From Syntrophobacterales bacterium Delta_02 (GTDB taxonomy: Bacteria > Desulfobacterota > Syntrophorhabdia > Syntrophorhabdales > Syntrophorhabdaceae), in assembly GCA_001603955.1 (NCBI GenBank), contig LVAA01000056.1, forward strand, positions 1 to 36,468: a stretch of 36,468 bases of DNA. The letters run 5' to 3'. A program made the position numbers and the translations under genes. The notes beneath the pieces are model-generated. The model was not told the origin of the DNA and did not search any database. It worked only from the letters and a program-made list of their open reading frames with translations. Below are positions 1 to 6,844 of this stretch, piece after piece; the stretch's first letter is position 1, and the number at the start of each line of letters is the position of its first letter.

Positions 1-2
1 CT

Positions 3-488
3 CTGGAATTGGGTTTTGTTTATCACATAAGGGAACCGATTTTTCAAAATTATTTAAGATGGTACGATATTCATGTTCAGGAAAAAGTAGGCTTCCGCCT
101 TATAGCAAAAATAGAGAGTTTTCGGAAACAAAATATTGAAACATACGATGAGTGGCTTAAGAAAGCACGTACCTCAAGAATCAAGATAGGACGTACAGTA
201 AAAGGTGAGGATAGAGTTGAAAAAGGCGTAAAGCTGTTATGGGCAGCAATTCGTAGAGAACCGTATTCTTCAGGTAAAGTGGAACCCGTGATTGAAGAAT
301 GGGACTGTCCGCAACATGGCAAGGATTATAATGATAAATGCGAGAATTGTAGATCCCTGTATGATCGTTTTGATCGAATCTATTCAATGAATAAGGGATT
401 TATGGAACCAATCGACCAAGGAGTTATAGAACTCATATCGTCATCACCGTACCCTCAAAGAAAACACAAGAAACCTGATCAAGACTAA
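3..488 (+). CDS. Hypothetical protein, probably 5'-partial
   Basis: The reading frame is open to the left edge. The first possible start in view is a TTG at 9, with no convincing ribosome binding site visible, so the protein probably begins outside the window. The visible 159 residues are charged and mostly helical, with a CPQHG...CENC cluster around residues 100-115 that could bind a metal. I do not recognise the family. Its position ahead of the replication genes suggests an early element gene, which is inference. Base composition is noticeably more AT-rich than in the chromosomal genes further right. Confidence 0.55.
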   Translation: MELGFVYHIREPIFQNYLRWYDIHVQEKVGFRLIAKIESFRKQNIETYDEWLKKARTSRIKIGRTVKGEDRVEKGVKLLWAAIRREPYSSGKVEPVIEEWDCPQHGKDYNDKCENCRSLYDRFDRIYSMNKGFMEPIDQGVIELISSSPYPQRKHKKPDQD

Positions 489-584
489 CACTTAACCTCC
501 ACCCCTATAACGATCTAATTTCATTAAGGGAAATATCTCCCCCCTCCTTTTTTTCGGTTTTTCATAAGTGAAAGGAGGTGTACG

Positions 585-749
585 GTGAAAAAAGTTCTTT
601 GTGAGGCATGCGATCGGCTACAGGAAATTCCCTACGTCATCCTTCGTAAGAAGACAAGAACCGGCGGCTTTTCTGCTCCCCACATAATTCAGGTAAGGTT
701 TTGCCCAGTCTGCGGAAGAACCGTATCTCTGTCGGCAAGGAAGTGTTGA
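585..749 (+). CDS. Zinc-ribbon microprotein (54 aa)
   Basis: A GTG start at 585 sits 4 bp after a very strong Shine-Dalgarno sequence (AAAGGAGGTG, 571-580). The 54-residue product has an N-terminal CEAC pair and a C-terminal CPVCG pair, the layout of a small four-cysteine zinc ribbon. The stop at 747-749 is followed one base later by the GTG of the replication initiator, so the two are probably translated together. Small zinc-ribbon proteins are common in the early regions of phages, where they often act as DNA-binding or host-modulating factors, but no specific function can be assigned from the sequence. Confidence 0.7.
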   Translation: MKKVLCEACDRLQEIPYVILRKKTRTGGFSAPHIIQVRFCPVCGRTVSLSARKC

Positions 750-750
750 T

Positions 751-1491
751 GTGGCTTCCCCCCAACTCGAAGATGGCTACACTAGCTTTGCTAACGAACT
801 CATTGAGGCCCTTATGAGGACTAATCTTTCAGCCTACCAGGGCCGCGTTCTTATGACTGTTCTGCGCCTGACCTATGGATGGCATAAGAAGGAAGACTCC
901 ATAACTAATAAGCGCATTACCGAACTCACGGGGCTTAATAAAGCACATGCATCACGTGCAGTCAGCGAACTGATAGCCCGAAACATGGTTACCAAAGCGG
1001 GTAACAAATTAGCCTTCAACAAGGACTATCAAGGCTGGACGGAGTTACCAAAGCGGGTAACCGTTACCAATCGGGGTAACGCTGTTACCGATTGGGGTTA
1101 CAGATCGTTACCCGATGGGGTAACAACTTCTCGCGTAAAGACTAGAAGGACGGGGGCTGACGAAGGGCTAAAGAAAAGAAAGAAACTTATTAAAAGAAAT
1201 ACATTGTCCGAAACGGACCTTTCTCTCTTCCAGAAATTCTACGATACTTATCCTCTACATAAAGGCCGACAGCCGGCAATAAAAGCTTTTTCAAAGCTCA
1301 ACCCTCAGAACGGCACCCTTGAGATGATCCTCGCAGCCCTTGAGAATCAGAAGGCACACAGGGATCGTCAAAAAGCAGCAGGCGAGTGGTGTCCCGAATG
1401 GCCGCACCCGGCAACCTGGTTGAACGAGCGCCGATGGGAAGATGAATTGCCAGCCGAGCAGTCGAAACCCCTCGGAGGTTTAGCCTACTGA
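751..1491 (+). CDS. Phage replication initiator, lambda-O-like
   Basis: The N-terminal ~100 residues match the phage replication protein O family: the opening PQLEDGYTSFANELIEAL segment is followed by a winged-helix region with a helix-turn-helix-like stretch at about residues 55-85 (ITELTGLNKAHASRAVSELI). The C-terminal part (FYDTYPLHKGRQPAIKAF, WPHPATWLNERRWEDE) resembles the helicase-loading end of other phage initiators. The middle, residues ~80-125, is encoded by five 18-bp palindromic iterons, so the gene appears to contain its own origin, as lambda O does. The start is GTG at 751. The stop overlaps the ATG of the primase-helicase in a TGATG junction, which indicates coupled expression. 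It should bind the iterons and recruit the element's own helicase; that is inferred from the family. Confidence 0.85.
   Translation: MASPQLEDGYTSFANELIEALMRTNLSAYQGRVLMTVLRLTYGWHKKEDSITNKRITELTGLNKAHASRAVSELIARNMVTKAGNKLAFNKDYQGWTELPKRVTVTNRGNAVTDWGYRSLPDGVTTSRVKTRRTGADEGLKKRKKLIKRNTLSETDLSLFQKFYDTYPLHKGRQPAIKAFSKLNPQNGTLEMILAALENQKAHRDRQKAAGEWCPEWPHPATWLNERRWEDELPAEQSKPLGGLAY
988..1124. repeat. Five 18-bp palindromic iterons, probable replication origin
   Basis: Five copies of GTTACC-N6-GGTAAC lie inside the initiator gene at 988-1005, 1044-1061, 1063-1080, 1084-1101 and 1107-1124. Four have both six-base arms intact; the fourth has GGTTAC as its right arm. The last four are clustered at start-to-start distances of 19, 21 and 23 bp, so they do not all lie in the same reading frame and are not simply a repeated peptide. 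A purine-rich AT stretch follows at 1170-1204. Iterons in the initiator gene followed by an AT-rich strand-opening region is the layout of the lambda origin. Confidence 0.8.
1170..1204. other. AT-rich stretch beside the iterons, possible unwinding element
   Basis: About 35 bp of almost pure A/T with scattered G, strongly A-rich on the plus strand, begins 45 bp after the last iteron. It encodes a lysine-rich linker of the initiator. In lambda-type origins the DNA next to the iterons melts first, so this is the natural candidate for a strand-opening site. The role is inferred from position and composition only. Confidence 0.5.
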
Positions 1492-3179
1492 TGAAGACCT
1501 GGGCCGATTTTGGATTAGATTTCCCTGATACATTCTCCGGCGAGAAATACTCGACCTGTCCTTCATGCAGTCCACACCGCAAGAAGAAAGGAATAAAGTG
1601 CCTTTCTGCCAACGGTGACAAGCTCGCATGGGTGTGTCATCACTGCGGGTGGTCCGGGACCCTGAAGGAAGGCGTCGACCACAAGAGCGACCCCTGGAAG
1701 TACACCGGGAGGAAATACCGCAAACCTTCCTACACCCCGGCGCCCACGATGCCGGAAAAGTTCATGGAGTTCTTCCGTTCAAGGGGTATCACGCAAGCGA
1801 CACTGAAACGCAACAGGATCTCCGTTGAGTCCGTATATATGCCCCAAGTCGAGGATTTCACCGAGGCGATGCGATTCCCGTATTACCGCAACGGCGAAGT
1901 CGTGAATGTAAAGAGCCGGGATCTCAACAAGAACTTCCGCCTTGAAACAAACGCCGAGCGGATATTCTACGGCATGGATGACATAACCGGGGATACGGCG
2001 ATCATTGTCGAAGGCGAGATTGACAAACTCTCCCTGGAAGAAGCCGGGTTTAAGAACTGCCTCTCTGTACCAGACGGAGCACCGGCACCGAACGCGAAGG
2101 ATTACACAAGCAAGTTCTCCTTTCTCGAAGGGTCTGATGAATTCCTAGCCAAGATCAAAATCTTCATTCTTGCTGTTGACAACGATGAACCGGGAAAGAA
2201 GCTTGAAGAGGAGCTGGCCCGGCGACTGGGAAAGCATCGCTGCAAGCGCGCGCAATGGGCCGATGGGTGCAAAGATGCCAATGACGTTCTTGTGAAGCAT
2301 GGCAGAGAAGAGCTGGCCGCACGGATTGAACAGGCTCGGGATTACCCCATCGAAGGTATATTTTCGATAGCAGATATCTCGTCTCAGATCGACGCCCTCT
2401 ATGACCGGGGGAATCACCGGGGGGAACTCACCGGGTGGTCAACTGTGGACAACCTCTATACGGTGAGGCTGAACGAGTTTAGCATTGTCACCGGCATACC
2501 AGGACATGGTAAATCAGAGTTCCTCGACGCCTTGATGATCAACCTTGCAACACAGCGGGGATGGTCTTTTGCTATCTTCTCTCCTGAGAACCAACCCCTT
2601 GAGCGTCACTTTGCAAAGCTCGCTGAGAAATTCACGGGGAAACCATTCTTTCCCGGACCACGTGAGCGAATCAGCAAGTTTGAGTTGGCGGCAAGCAAGG
2701 ACTTTTTACAAAACTGGTTCAGCTTTATTCTGCCACCGGAAGACCAATTAACCGTTGATGGCATCCTTGATCTTGCAAAGCACGTGGTTCTGAAGAAGGG
2801 AATCCGGGGAATGGTCATCGATCCCTGGAACGAGATAGATCACACCCGTCCGGCCAGCATGACCGAAACCGAGTACATCTCCTACTCGCTGTCAAAGATC
2901 AGGAGATTCGCACGGCAATATAGCCTTCACATATGGCTTGTGGCACACCCGACAAAGCTTCGCAAACAGGACAATGGACTGTACCCGGTCCCTACGCCGT
3001 ATGACATCTCTGGGTCGGCAGCATGGCGGAATAAGGCGGACAACTGCATCACGGTATATCGCCACATCGAGAGCGATCTTGTGGACGTTCACATTCAAAA
3101 AATCCGGTTCAAGGAAGTGGGAAAAATTGGAATGGTAGCTTTGAAATACGACTCTTCGACGGGTCGATACTTTGAATAG
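1491..3179 (+). CDS. Primase-helicase (zinc finger, TOPRIM, DnaB-like)
   Basis: This 562-residue protein has the domain order of T7 gp4-type primase-helicases. A CXXC...CXXC zinc finger lies at C23/C26 and C49/C52. A TOPRIM domain shows the VEGEID motif at 173-178 and the VDND motif at 229-232. A DnaB-family helicase domain has Walker A GIPGHGKS at 335-342 and a Walker B-like GMVIDPWNEID near 440. It would lay primers and unwind DNA at the element's fork, giving it replication partly independent of host DnaB and DnaG. The ATG overlaps the initiator's stop, and a GGAGGT lies about 11 bp upstream. All three domains look complete, so the protein is probably functional. Confidence 0.9.
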   Translation: MKTWADFGLDFPDTFSGEKYSTCPSCSPHRKKKGIKCLSANGDKLAWVCHHCGWSGTLKEGVDHKSDPWKYTGRKYRKPSYTPAPTMPEKFMEFFRSRGITQATLKRNRISVESVYMPQVEDFTEAMRFPYYRNGEVVNVKSRDLNKNFRLETNAERIFYGMDDITGDTAIIVEGEIDKLSLEEAGFKNCLSVPDGAPAPNAKDYTSKFSFLEGSDEFLAKIKIFILAVDNDEPGKKLEEELARRLGKHRCKRAQWADGCKDANDVLVKHGREELAARIEQARDYPIEGIFSIADISSQIDALYDRGNHRGELTGWSTVDNLYTVRLNEFSIVTGIPGHGKSEFLDALMINLATQRGWSFAIFSPENQPLERHFAKLAEKFTGKPFFPGPRERISKFELAASKDFLQNWFSFILPPEDQLTVDGILDLAKHVVLKKGIRGMVIDPWNEIDHTRPASMTETEYISYSLSKIRRFARQYSLHIWLVAHPTKLRKQDNGLYPVPTPYDISGSAAWRNKADNCITVYRHIESDLVDVHIQKIRFKEVGKIGMVALKYDSSTGRYFE

Positions 3180-3191
3180 GGGGGTAGTATA

Positions 3192-3461
3192 ATGATTTCT
3201 ACGGCAAATGATGTAACAAGACGGTCCGAAACACCCACGAAAGCCCGAAGATGTACGTTCAACCGCAAAACCAACACCATCGATATTCAGGTTACGCCGG
3301 GTTACATTTATCAAATCGATTTGGATGAATGTGCTACATCCCAGGGGGTTCTTGATTGGATTCATCAAATCCACCAGAAGGCCTGGGGACCGGAGATCAT
3401 GGAAGAATTCTTGGAACTTATTTTTGACCACATTCCGAGCAAGCTCTGGCGGGGTGTGTAA
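3192..3461 (+). CDS. Hypothetical protein (89 aa)
   Basis: The ATG at 3192 follows a G-rich ribosome binding site (GGGGGGTAG) shortly after the primase-helicase stop. The 89-residue product has a basic N-terminus, a central strand-rich part (NTIDIQVTPGYIYQIDLDEC) and a helical acidic C-terminal half. I do not recognise it. It overlaps the next gene in a TAATG junction, so it is translated with a PC4-like ssDNA-binding protein; a replication accessory role is possible but unproven. Confidence 0.7.
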   Translation: MISTANDVTRRSETPTKARRCTFNRKTNTIDIQVTPGYIYQIDLDECATSQGVLDWIHQIHQKAWGPEIMEEFLELIFDHIPSKLWRGV

Positions 3462-3706
3462 TGGAAATTATTGGTGAATATCAAAAAAATTCTCGGGACC
3501 TTATCCGAATATCTCTAGGCGATTTCAAGGGCCGACCTATCTGTGATATCAGAATCCATTACAAAGCGAAGTCTGGCGAATGGCTGCCGACTCAGAAGGG
3601 AATAACGTTTGCAACAGCCTTTTTGCCGGAAATTCTTTCGGCCTTGAAAGCCGCAGAAGAACAGATCAAAGGGCAAGACCAACGCTTTCAGCCGGGGGTA
3701 ATCTAA
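3461..3706 (+). CDS. PC4-like ssDNA-binding protein
   Basis: The 81 residues match the PC4/p15 transcriptional coactivator domain found in many bacterial and phage proteins. The features are IGEYQKNSRDLIRISLGDFKG, a DIRIHYK strand, a GEWLPTQKGITF segment and a closing helix (LPEILSALKAAEEQI). PC4-like domains form dimers that bind single-stranded or melted DNA. Next to an initiator and a primase-helicase, a role at the replication fork, as a stand-in for SSB, or in late transcription is reasonable. The ATG overlaps the previous stop, and the next gene begins directly after this one's stop. Confidence 0.8.
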   Translation: MEIIGEYQKNSRDLIRISLGDFKGRPICDIRIHYKAKSGEWLPTQKGITFATAFLPEILSALKAAEEQIKGQDQRFQPGVI

Positions 3707-4819
3707 ATGTCCATCTCTTTGTTTAACATTCCATACTACGGCGATATGAGTGGCGCCTACAATCAGGCAAACGATATCATCGACACACAGATGGACTTTG
3801 CCGGGACCGCCCTTGCCGCGCTCAACTCCTATGTCGGCACGATGGTCAACTATTCTGTGAAGAGCATTGATGTTCCCATTCCCGCTGCAATGGCTGTCGG
3901 TCTGGACTTCGACTTCTCCAAGGAAGCCTTCGATGATCTCTTTTCCAGAAAGCCTTCTTCTCCAACCACGGAAGATATTACCGTCAATATGCCCTCCATG
4001 CCGGGTGTTACAGTTCCCGATATCAGCGGTATCATCCTTTCGGGCCTGTGGAACGACATCTATGAGAAGCTGAACGACGACATTACCAATGGCGGGTATG
4101 GTATTGAGACAGCCGATGAATCAGCCATATGGGAACGGGCGAAAGAAAGGGAACTCTTGGAACTCTCCGCACAGACCGAAGAACTGGATGAGTTCTATGC
4201 GGGCGCCGGCTACAAGTTCCCCCCGGGTGCCCTTATCAAGGCCAAGCAGAAAGCACGGCAGACCTACCAGAATAAACTCGCAACCATCAACCGCGACATG
4301 ACCATCGAGCGCTTGAAGATGTTCGTTGACTGTCGTAAATTCGCTCTTGAGAACGGTGTGAAGTTCGGGGAACTCTTCGTCAATATCGCCAAGCTCAAGG
4401 TTGAACTGTACGATGCAGAGGTCAAGGGCGTACTCGGAGAAGCCGACATCAAGAAGTCCAACAACCTGGTCAAGATCGAAAAGTACAAGGCCGACATTGA
4501 CGGGTATGCCGCAGAAGCACGAGTTCTTGCGTCCCTGTATGACCTTGCTTCTACCCAGCAGATGCGCGAGATCCAGATGCAGGTTGCGGTCCTTCAGGCC
4601 AATATCGAAATAGCCAAGGCGTATCTCACGCAGAAGGTCGAGGAAGCCAAGCTCAGGTTGTCCGGTAGCCAAACGGCAGCAGAGGTTTACAAGTCTGTCT
4701 GTGCGAGCGCCCTTGGAACCATCCATGCTCAGGCATCTCTAAGCACCGATTTCAGGACAGGCTACAGCTACAGTAAGGGCGAGGAAATTCGCATGCAATA
4801 TGAAGAGAAGGCGACCTAA
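3707..4819 (+). CDS. Long helical protein of unknown function
   Basis: The 370-residue protein starts directly after the PC4 gene. Residues ~1-125 contain a glycine- and proline-containing region with a MPSMPGVTVPDISGIILSG segment. Residues ~140-330 are strongly helical and charged, with heptad-like spacing that suggests long coiled coils (ERAKERELLELSAQTEELDEF, QMQVAVLQANIEIAKAYL). There is no signal peptide, nuclease motif or NTP-binding motif. Elongated coiled-coil proteins of this size in phages are often internal virion, injection or tail-fibre-associated proteins, but I cannot match it to a family. If the element is non-structural, this is its largest unexplained gene. Confidence 0.75.
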   Translation: MSISLFNIPYYGDMSGAYNQANDIIDTQMDFAGTALAALNSYVGTMVNYSVKSIDVPIPAAMAVGLDFDFSKEAFDDLFSRKPSSPTTEDITVNMPSMPGVTVPDISGIILSGLWNDIYEKLNDDITNGGYGIETADESAIWERAKERELLELSAQTEELDEFYAGAGYKFPPGALIKAKQKARQTYQNKLATINRDMTIERLKMFVDCRKFALENGVKFGELFVNIAKLKVELYDAEVKGVLGEADIKKSNNLVKIEKYKADIDGYAAEARVLASLYDLASTQQMREIQMQVAVLQANIEIAKAYLTQKVEEAKLRLSGSQTAAEVYKSVCASALGTIHAQASLSTDFRTGYSYSKGEEIRMQYEEKAT

Positions 4820-4836
4820 CTAGGAGGGGACGAACA

Positions 4837-5015
4837 ATGCCCGGTTTGATAGAAGAATTAAAAAACAACGCAATGCAAAAGCTTTGTCTGAAATTTCAGA
4901 CAAACCCATTAAGGAATCCCATACGGCGGCATTGACTCGTTCGGGCATCAAAGACCCCGACCAACAACGCGAAGTCTACCAGCGTGCAGTAGGGACAGCA
5001 CCGGTAAGGAGGTGA
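4837..5015 (+). CDS. Small ORF split over two frames; frameshift site or broken gene
   Basis: An ATG at 4837 follows AGGAGGGG (4822-4829). In frame zero it encodes only 32 residues and stops at 4935. From codons 8-10 the sequence reads A_AAA_AAC (4860-4866) in the phase expected of a -1 slippery heptamer, and the -1 frame then stays open to a TGA at 5013-5015. That frame has no ATG or GTG start of its own near this point and encodes a well-formed hydrophilic stretch (ALSEISDKPIKESHTAAL). The shifted product would be about 59 residues. Alternatives are a real one-base indel or a sequencing error in the A6 run. Function unknown. Confidence 0.5.
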
Positions 5016-5191
5016 TCGAACGGATAGAACCGGAAGAAAAGATTAATGTGAAACCTGAAATCCATGCGGTCAGCGATGCCATGACCTTCGCGGAAATGGC
5101 CGTCAGCCAATTAGCCCGGATTCGCAAAGATGATCCGAAACGACGCGAAGGAATTCAGAGAGTAATTACCTGGTGTCAGAAACAAATGTGA
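5012..5191 (+). CDS. Small hypothetical protein (59 aa)
   Basis: The frame is open from a GTG at 5012 to TGA at 5189-5191. It encodes a charged helical product that includes DAMTFAEMAVSQLARIRKDD. It begins within a perfect anti-SD match (TAAGGAGGTGATC, 5005-5017), which overlaps the stop of the preceding frame. If that sequence acts as the ribosome binding site, no ATG, GTG or TTG stands at the usual distance in frame, so the true start is uncertain. An ATC or ATA initiation, or a later GTG or ATG, would be needed. Function unknown. Confidence 0.45.
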   Translation: MIERIEPEEKINVKPEIHAVSDAMTFAEMAVSQLARIRKDDPKRREGIQRVITWCQKQM

Positions 5192-5225
5192 TCTGAGAAG
5201 AACAAAACATCCACACAGAAGAAAA

Positions 5226-5345
5226 GTGCAAGCGGAAAAAGGTAACGCCAAAAAATATGTCCAGGAGTTCTATTCGATGGCAGACCTTGACTTTGAAGAA
5301 ATCAATCGTAAAGCGAAGGCAGACAGACAGAAGGTCAATCCTTGA
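5226..5345 (+). CDS. Tiny ORF upstream of integrase (39 aa)
   Basis: The GTG at 5226 opens a 39-residue frame, rich in lysine and acidic residues, whose TGA (5343-5345) overlaps the TTG at 5342 proposed as the integrase start. The overlap would couple integrase translation to this ORF. The ribosome binding site is weak. It may be a small excision or regulatory peptide, or only a leader; its reality rests on the overlap alone. Confidence 0.35.
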   Translation: MQAEKGNAKKYVQEFYSMADLDFEEINRKAKADRQKVNP

Positions 5346-6523
5346 CATTGCCTTCGACCACAATATACCCTATCTGCATGAAAGGATCTGTCGGCTTCGA
5401 TAAGAGATCGGAAAGATACTACGTTAACTGGTATCATGCCGGGAAATGTTACAAGCTCTACCGATATAAAGGCCAGATGATGAGAGATGGGAAGCTCGGA
5501 AAGGAACTTGCCGAGAAACTTCTTTCCACTATGCAGAACGCAACCGAAAATGGCACATTCAGAATCGAGCAATTCACCGAAACAGAGTATGACGTTATTC
5601 CTTATCTCAGAACATGGCTACAAGCCATAAAGCACACATTAACTCCCGGGACATACAAAGACTACAGGAACAGCATAGAAAATCATCTCGTTTCTTTTTT
5701 TCGGGTAAAAGCTCTGCAACTTCACGAGATCCAATATGACACCCTGATGGAGCTTTTAGGCGCCATAGATCGAGAAGGCAAAGGAAAGCTAAACGTCATG
5801 TATTGTCTTCACGCCTGCTTGCTCTATGCTTGGAGATCGCGAAGGATACCCGCAATACCACCTTTCCCCGAGAGAAAGCATTATCAGATCATTAAGCCGT
5901 CAATTGAGTGGTTACCGTCTGACAGACAAGAAGCCGTCATCAAGGCAATACCCTTTGAGCATCAGCCTATTTTCTGGTTTCTCAAATATCACCTGAGACG
6001 ACCAGGAGAAGCCATGGCGCTACGGAAAGAAGACTTTGATGGCGCGACGTTCACCATTACGAGGGGCGTATCTGACAAGCAAATGATCGATAGAACGAAG
6101 ACTGGGGAGGTTCACATTGTCCCCGCCGTGTCTTCTTTTCTTCCCTATGTCGGCGTTGAGGAGCAGAAGCAAAAGTCTTGCGGCATTATTTCACCGTATT
6201 TCTTCGTACATCCGAACGGAAAGCAAGAAGGTAAACATTATACCCACAAGACCTTAACTACGCTATGGAAAGAAGCATGTAAGGCTGCGGGTGAGAATAT
6301 AGACCTATATCACGGGACAAAACATTCTACCGCATCCCAGCTTATCAACGAGGAGGGATACAGCATTTATGATCTTCAGATGGCCGGCGATTGGGCACGG
6401 CTGGATAGCGTGAAGCCTTACGGGAAGATCGAAGTATCCACAAGAAGAGCAATATTGGAAAGAAAGGTAGTCTCCTTGAACTCTCAGCGTGAATTAGCGG
6501 GAAAGTCTAAGAATAAAAGCTAA
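5342..6523 (+). CDS. int: Tyrosine recombinase/integrase
   Basis: This protein of up to 393 residues has an N-terminal arm-binding region, a SAM-like core-binding domain (about 85-170) and a catalytic domain with Arg220 (RRPGEAMAL), Lys253 (RTKTGEV), His324 in HGTKH, Trp351 and nucleophile Tyr360 (VKPYGKI). In the usual HxxR box the arginine is replaced by Lys327, and the usual second histidine is Trp351. TTG at 5342 has AAGG seven bases upstream and overlaps the preceding tiny ORF. ATG at 5378 is the alternative, without a clear ribosome binding site. The stop lies 16 bp from the 3' end of tRNA-Sec, which is therefore the presumed attB. Confidence 0.88.
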   Translation: MTLPSTTIYPICMKGSVGFDKRSERYYVNWYHAGKCYKLYRYKGQMMRDGKLGKELAEKLLSTMQNATENGTFRIEQFTETEYDVIPYLRTWLQAIKHTLTPGTYKDYRNSIENHLVSFFRVKALQLHEIQYDTLMELLGAIDREGKGKLNVMYCLHACLLYAWRSRRIPAIPPFPERKHYQIIKPSIEWLPSDRQEAVIKAIPFEHQPIFWFLKYHLRRPGEAMALRKEDFDGATFTITRGVSDKQMIDRTKTGEVHIVPAVSSFLPYVGVEEQKQKSCGIISPYFFVHPNGKQEGKHYTHKTLTTLWKEACKAAGENIDLYHGTKHSTASQLINEEGYSIYDLQMAGDWARLDSVKPYGKIEVSTRRAILERKVVSLNSQRELAGKSKNKS

Positions 6524-6539
6524 TAATTTCAATAAGAAA

Positions 6540-6634
6540 TGGCGGAAGTGCATGGGAATCGAACCCACCCGCCAGCTCGTCACCGGCACACTGGTTTTGA
6601 AGACCAGGAGGCCCACCAGGACCCCTCCACTTCC
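6540..6634 (-). tRNA. selC: tRNA-Sec (anticodon UCA), CCA encoded
   Basis: The minus-strand sequence from 6634 to 6540 is 95 nt including an encoded CCA. It has the GGAAGTG/CACTTCC acceptor stem with discriminator G, a CTGGT-CTTCAAA-ACCAG anticodon arm (UCA read from 6600-6598), a long variable arm (GCCGG/CTGGC) and a TTCGATT T-loop. Length, anticodon and extended variable arm identify selenocysteine tRNA. As read, the eighth acceptor pair would be G-G rather than the usual pair. The 3' end faces the integrase, and the T-arm and acceptor half probably form the crossover site. Its presence implies a genome that makes selenoproteins. Confidence 0.95.
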
Positions 6635-6642
6635 GTTGCTAT

Positions 6643-6671
6643 AGTTTATTGATTGGGGCCTGTAATGTCAA
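6643..6671 (-). promoter_or_regulatory. Promoter of tRNA-Sec
   Basis: On the minus strand TTGACA (6671-6666) and TAAACT (6648-6643) are separated by exactly 17 bp. The -10 ends 8 bp before the first base of the tRNA, so transcription would begin about at the mature 5' end. It lies outside the element, so integration left the tRNA and its promoter intact. Confidence 0.75.
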
Positions 6672-6704
6672 TCAGGGTTTTGATTCACAACGGGCATACG
6701 GAAA

Positions 6705-6844
6705 AGACGGCTTGAGCCGCTTGAACCGCTTAAGCAGCTTGAGCGGAAAATACGAAAAGGCAGAATCTCTGACTCGCGGTTCGGGTCTTTGTCTCTCTAA
6801 CGTTCAAGCGGTTCAAGCTGTTCAAGCGGCTCAAGCCGTCTTTA
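6705..6844. repeat. Inverted pair of 9-bp repeat arrays after the HD-GYP gene
   Basis: Plus-strand 6705-6746 contains AGACGGCTTGAGCCGCTTG and further 9-bp units. The minus strand of 6801-6841 begins with the same AAAGACGGCTTGAGCC series. The right array starts at the stop codon of the HD-GYP gene (TAA AGACGGCTTGAG in its sense). The two arrays are inverted relative to each other, so a transcript could fold into a long hairpin with a loop of about 55 nt. The unit is roughly (CGCTTGAAC)n with small variants. Related arrays lie at 8132-8176, 8949-8990, 22003-22047 and 34093-34133. Confidence 0.75.

Larger units (their letters stand above)
1..6540. mobile_element. Integrated phage-like element at selC (right part only)
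   Basis: The segment holds replication genes (O-like initiator, primase-helicase, PC4-like ssDNA binder), several unknown small ORFs and a tyrosine integrase whose stop codon lies 16 bp from the CCA end of tRNA-Sec. An integrase gene abutting the 3' end of a tRNA gene is the usual arrangement of elements that recombine into tRNA genes, and selC is a known target for islands and phages in enterobacteria. Genes from 3 to 6523 all point toward the tRNA, are tightly packed, and the leftmost part is AT-rich compared with the rest of the window. No second copy of the tRNA 3' end was seen between 1 and 6539, so the left attachment site should lie beyond the left edge. No capsid, portal or terminase gene is visible, so whether it is a full prophage, a satellite or a remnant is open. 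Confidence 0.8.

Noticed and set aside
541..565. Possible terminator before the zinc-ribbon ORF
   Set aside because: The stem (GGGA/TCCC) is only 4 bp. The T-rich stretch is present but the hairpin is too weak to call.
6705..6844. Short regular repeats considered as a CRISPR array
   Set aside because: The unit is only 9 bp, tandem without spacers, and no cas gene is present.
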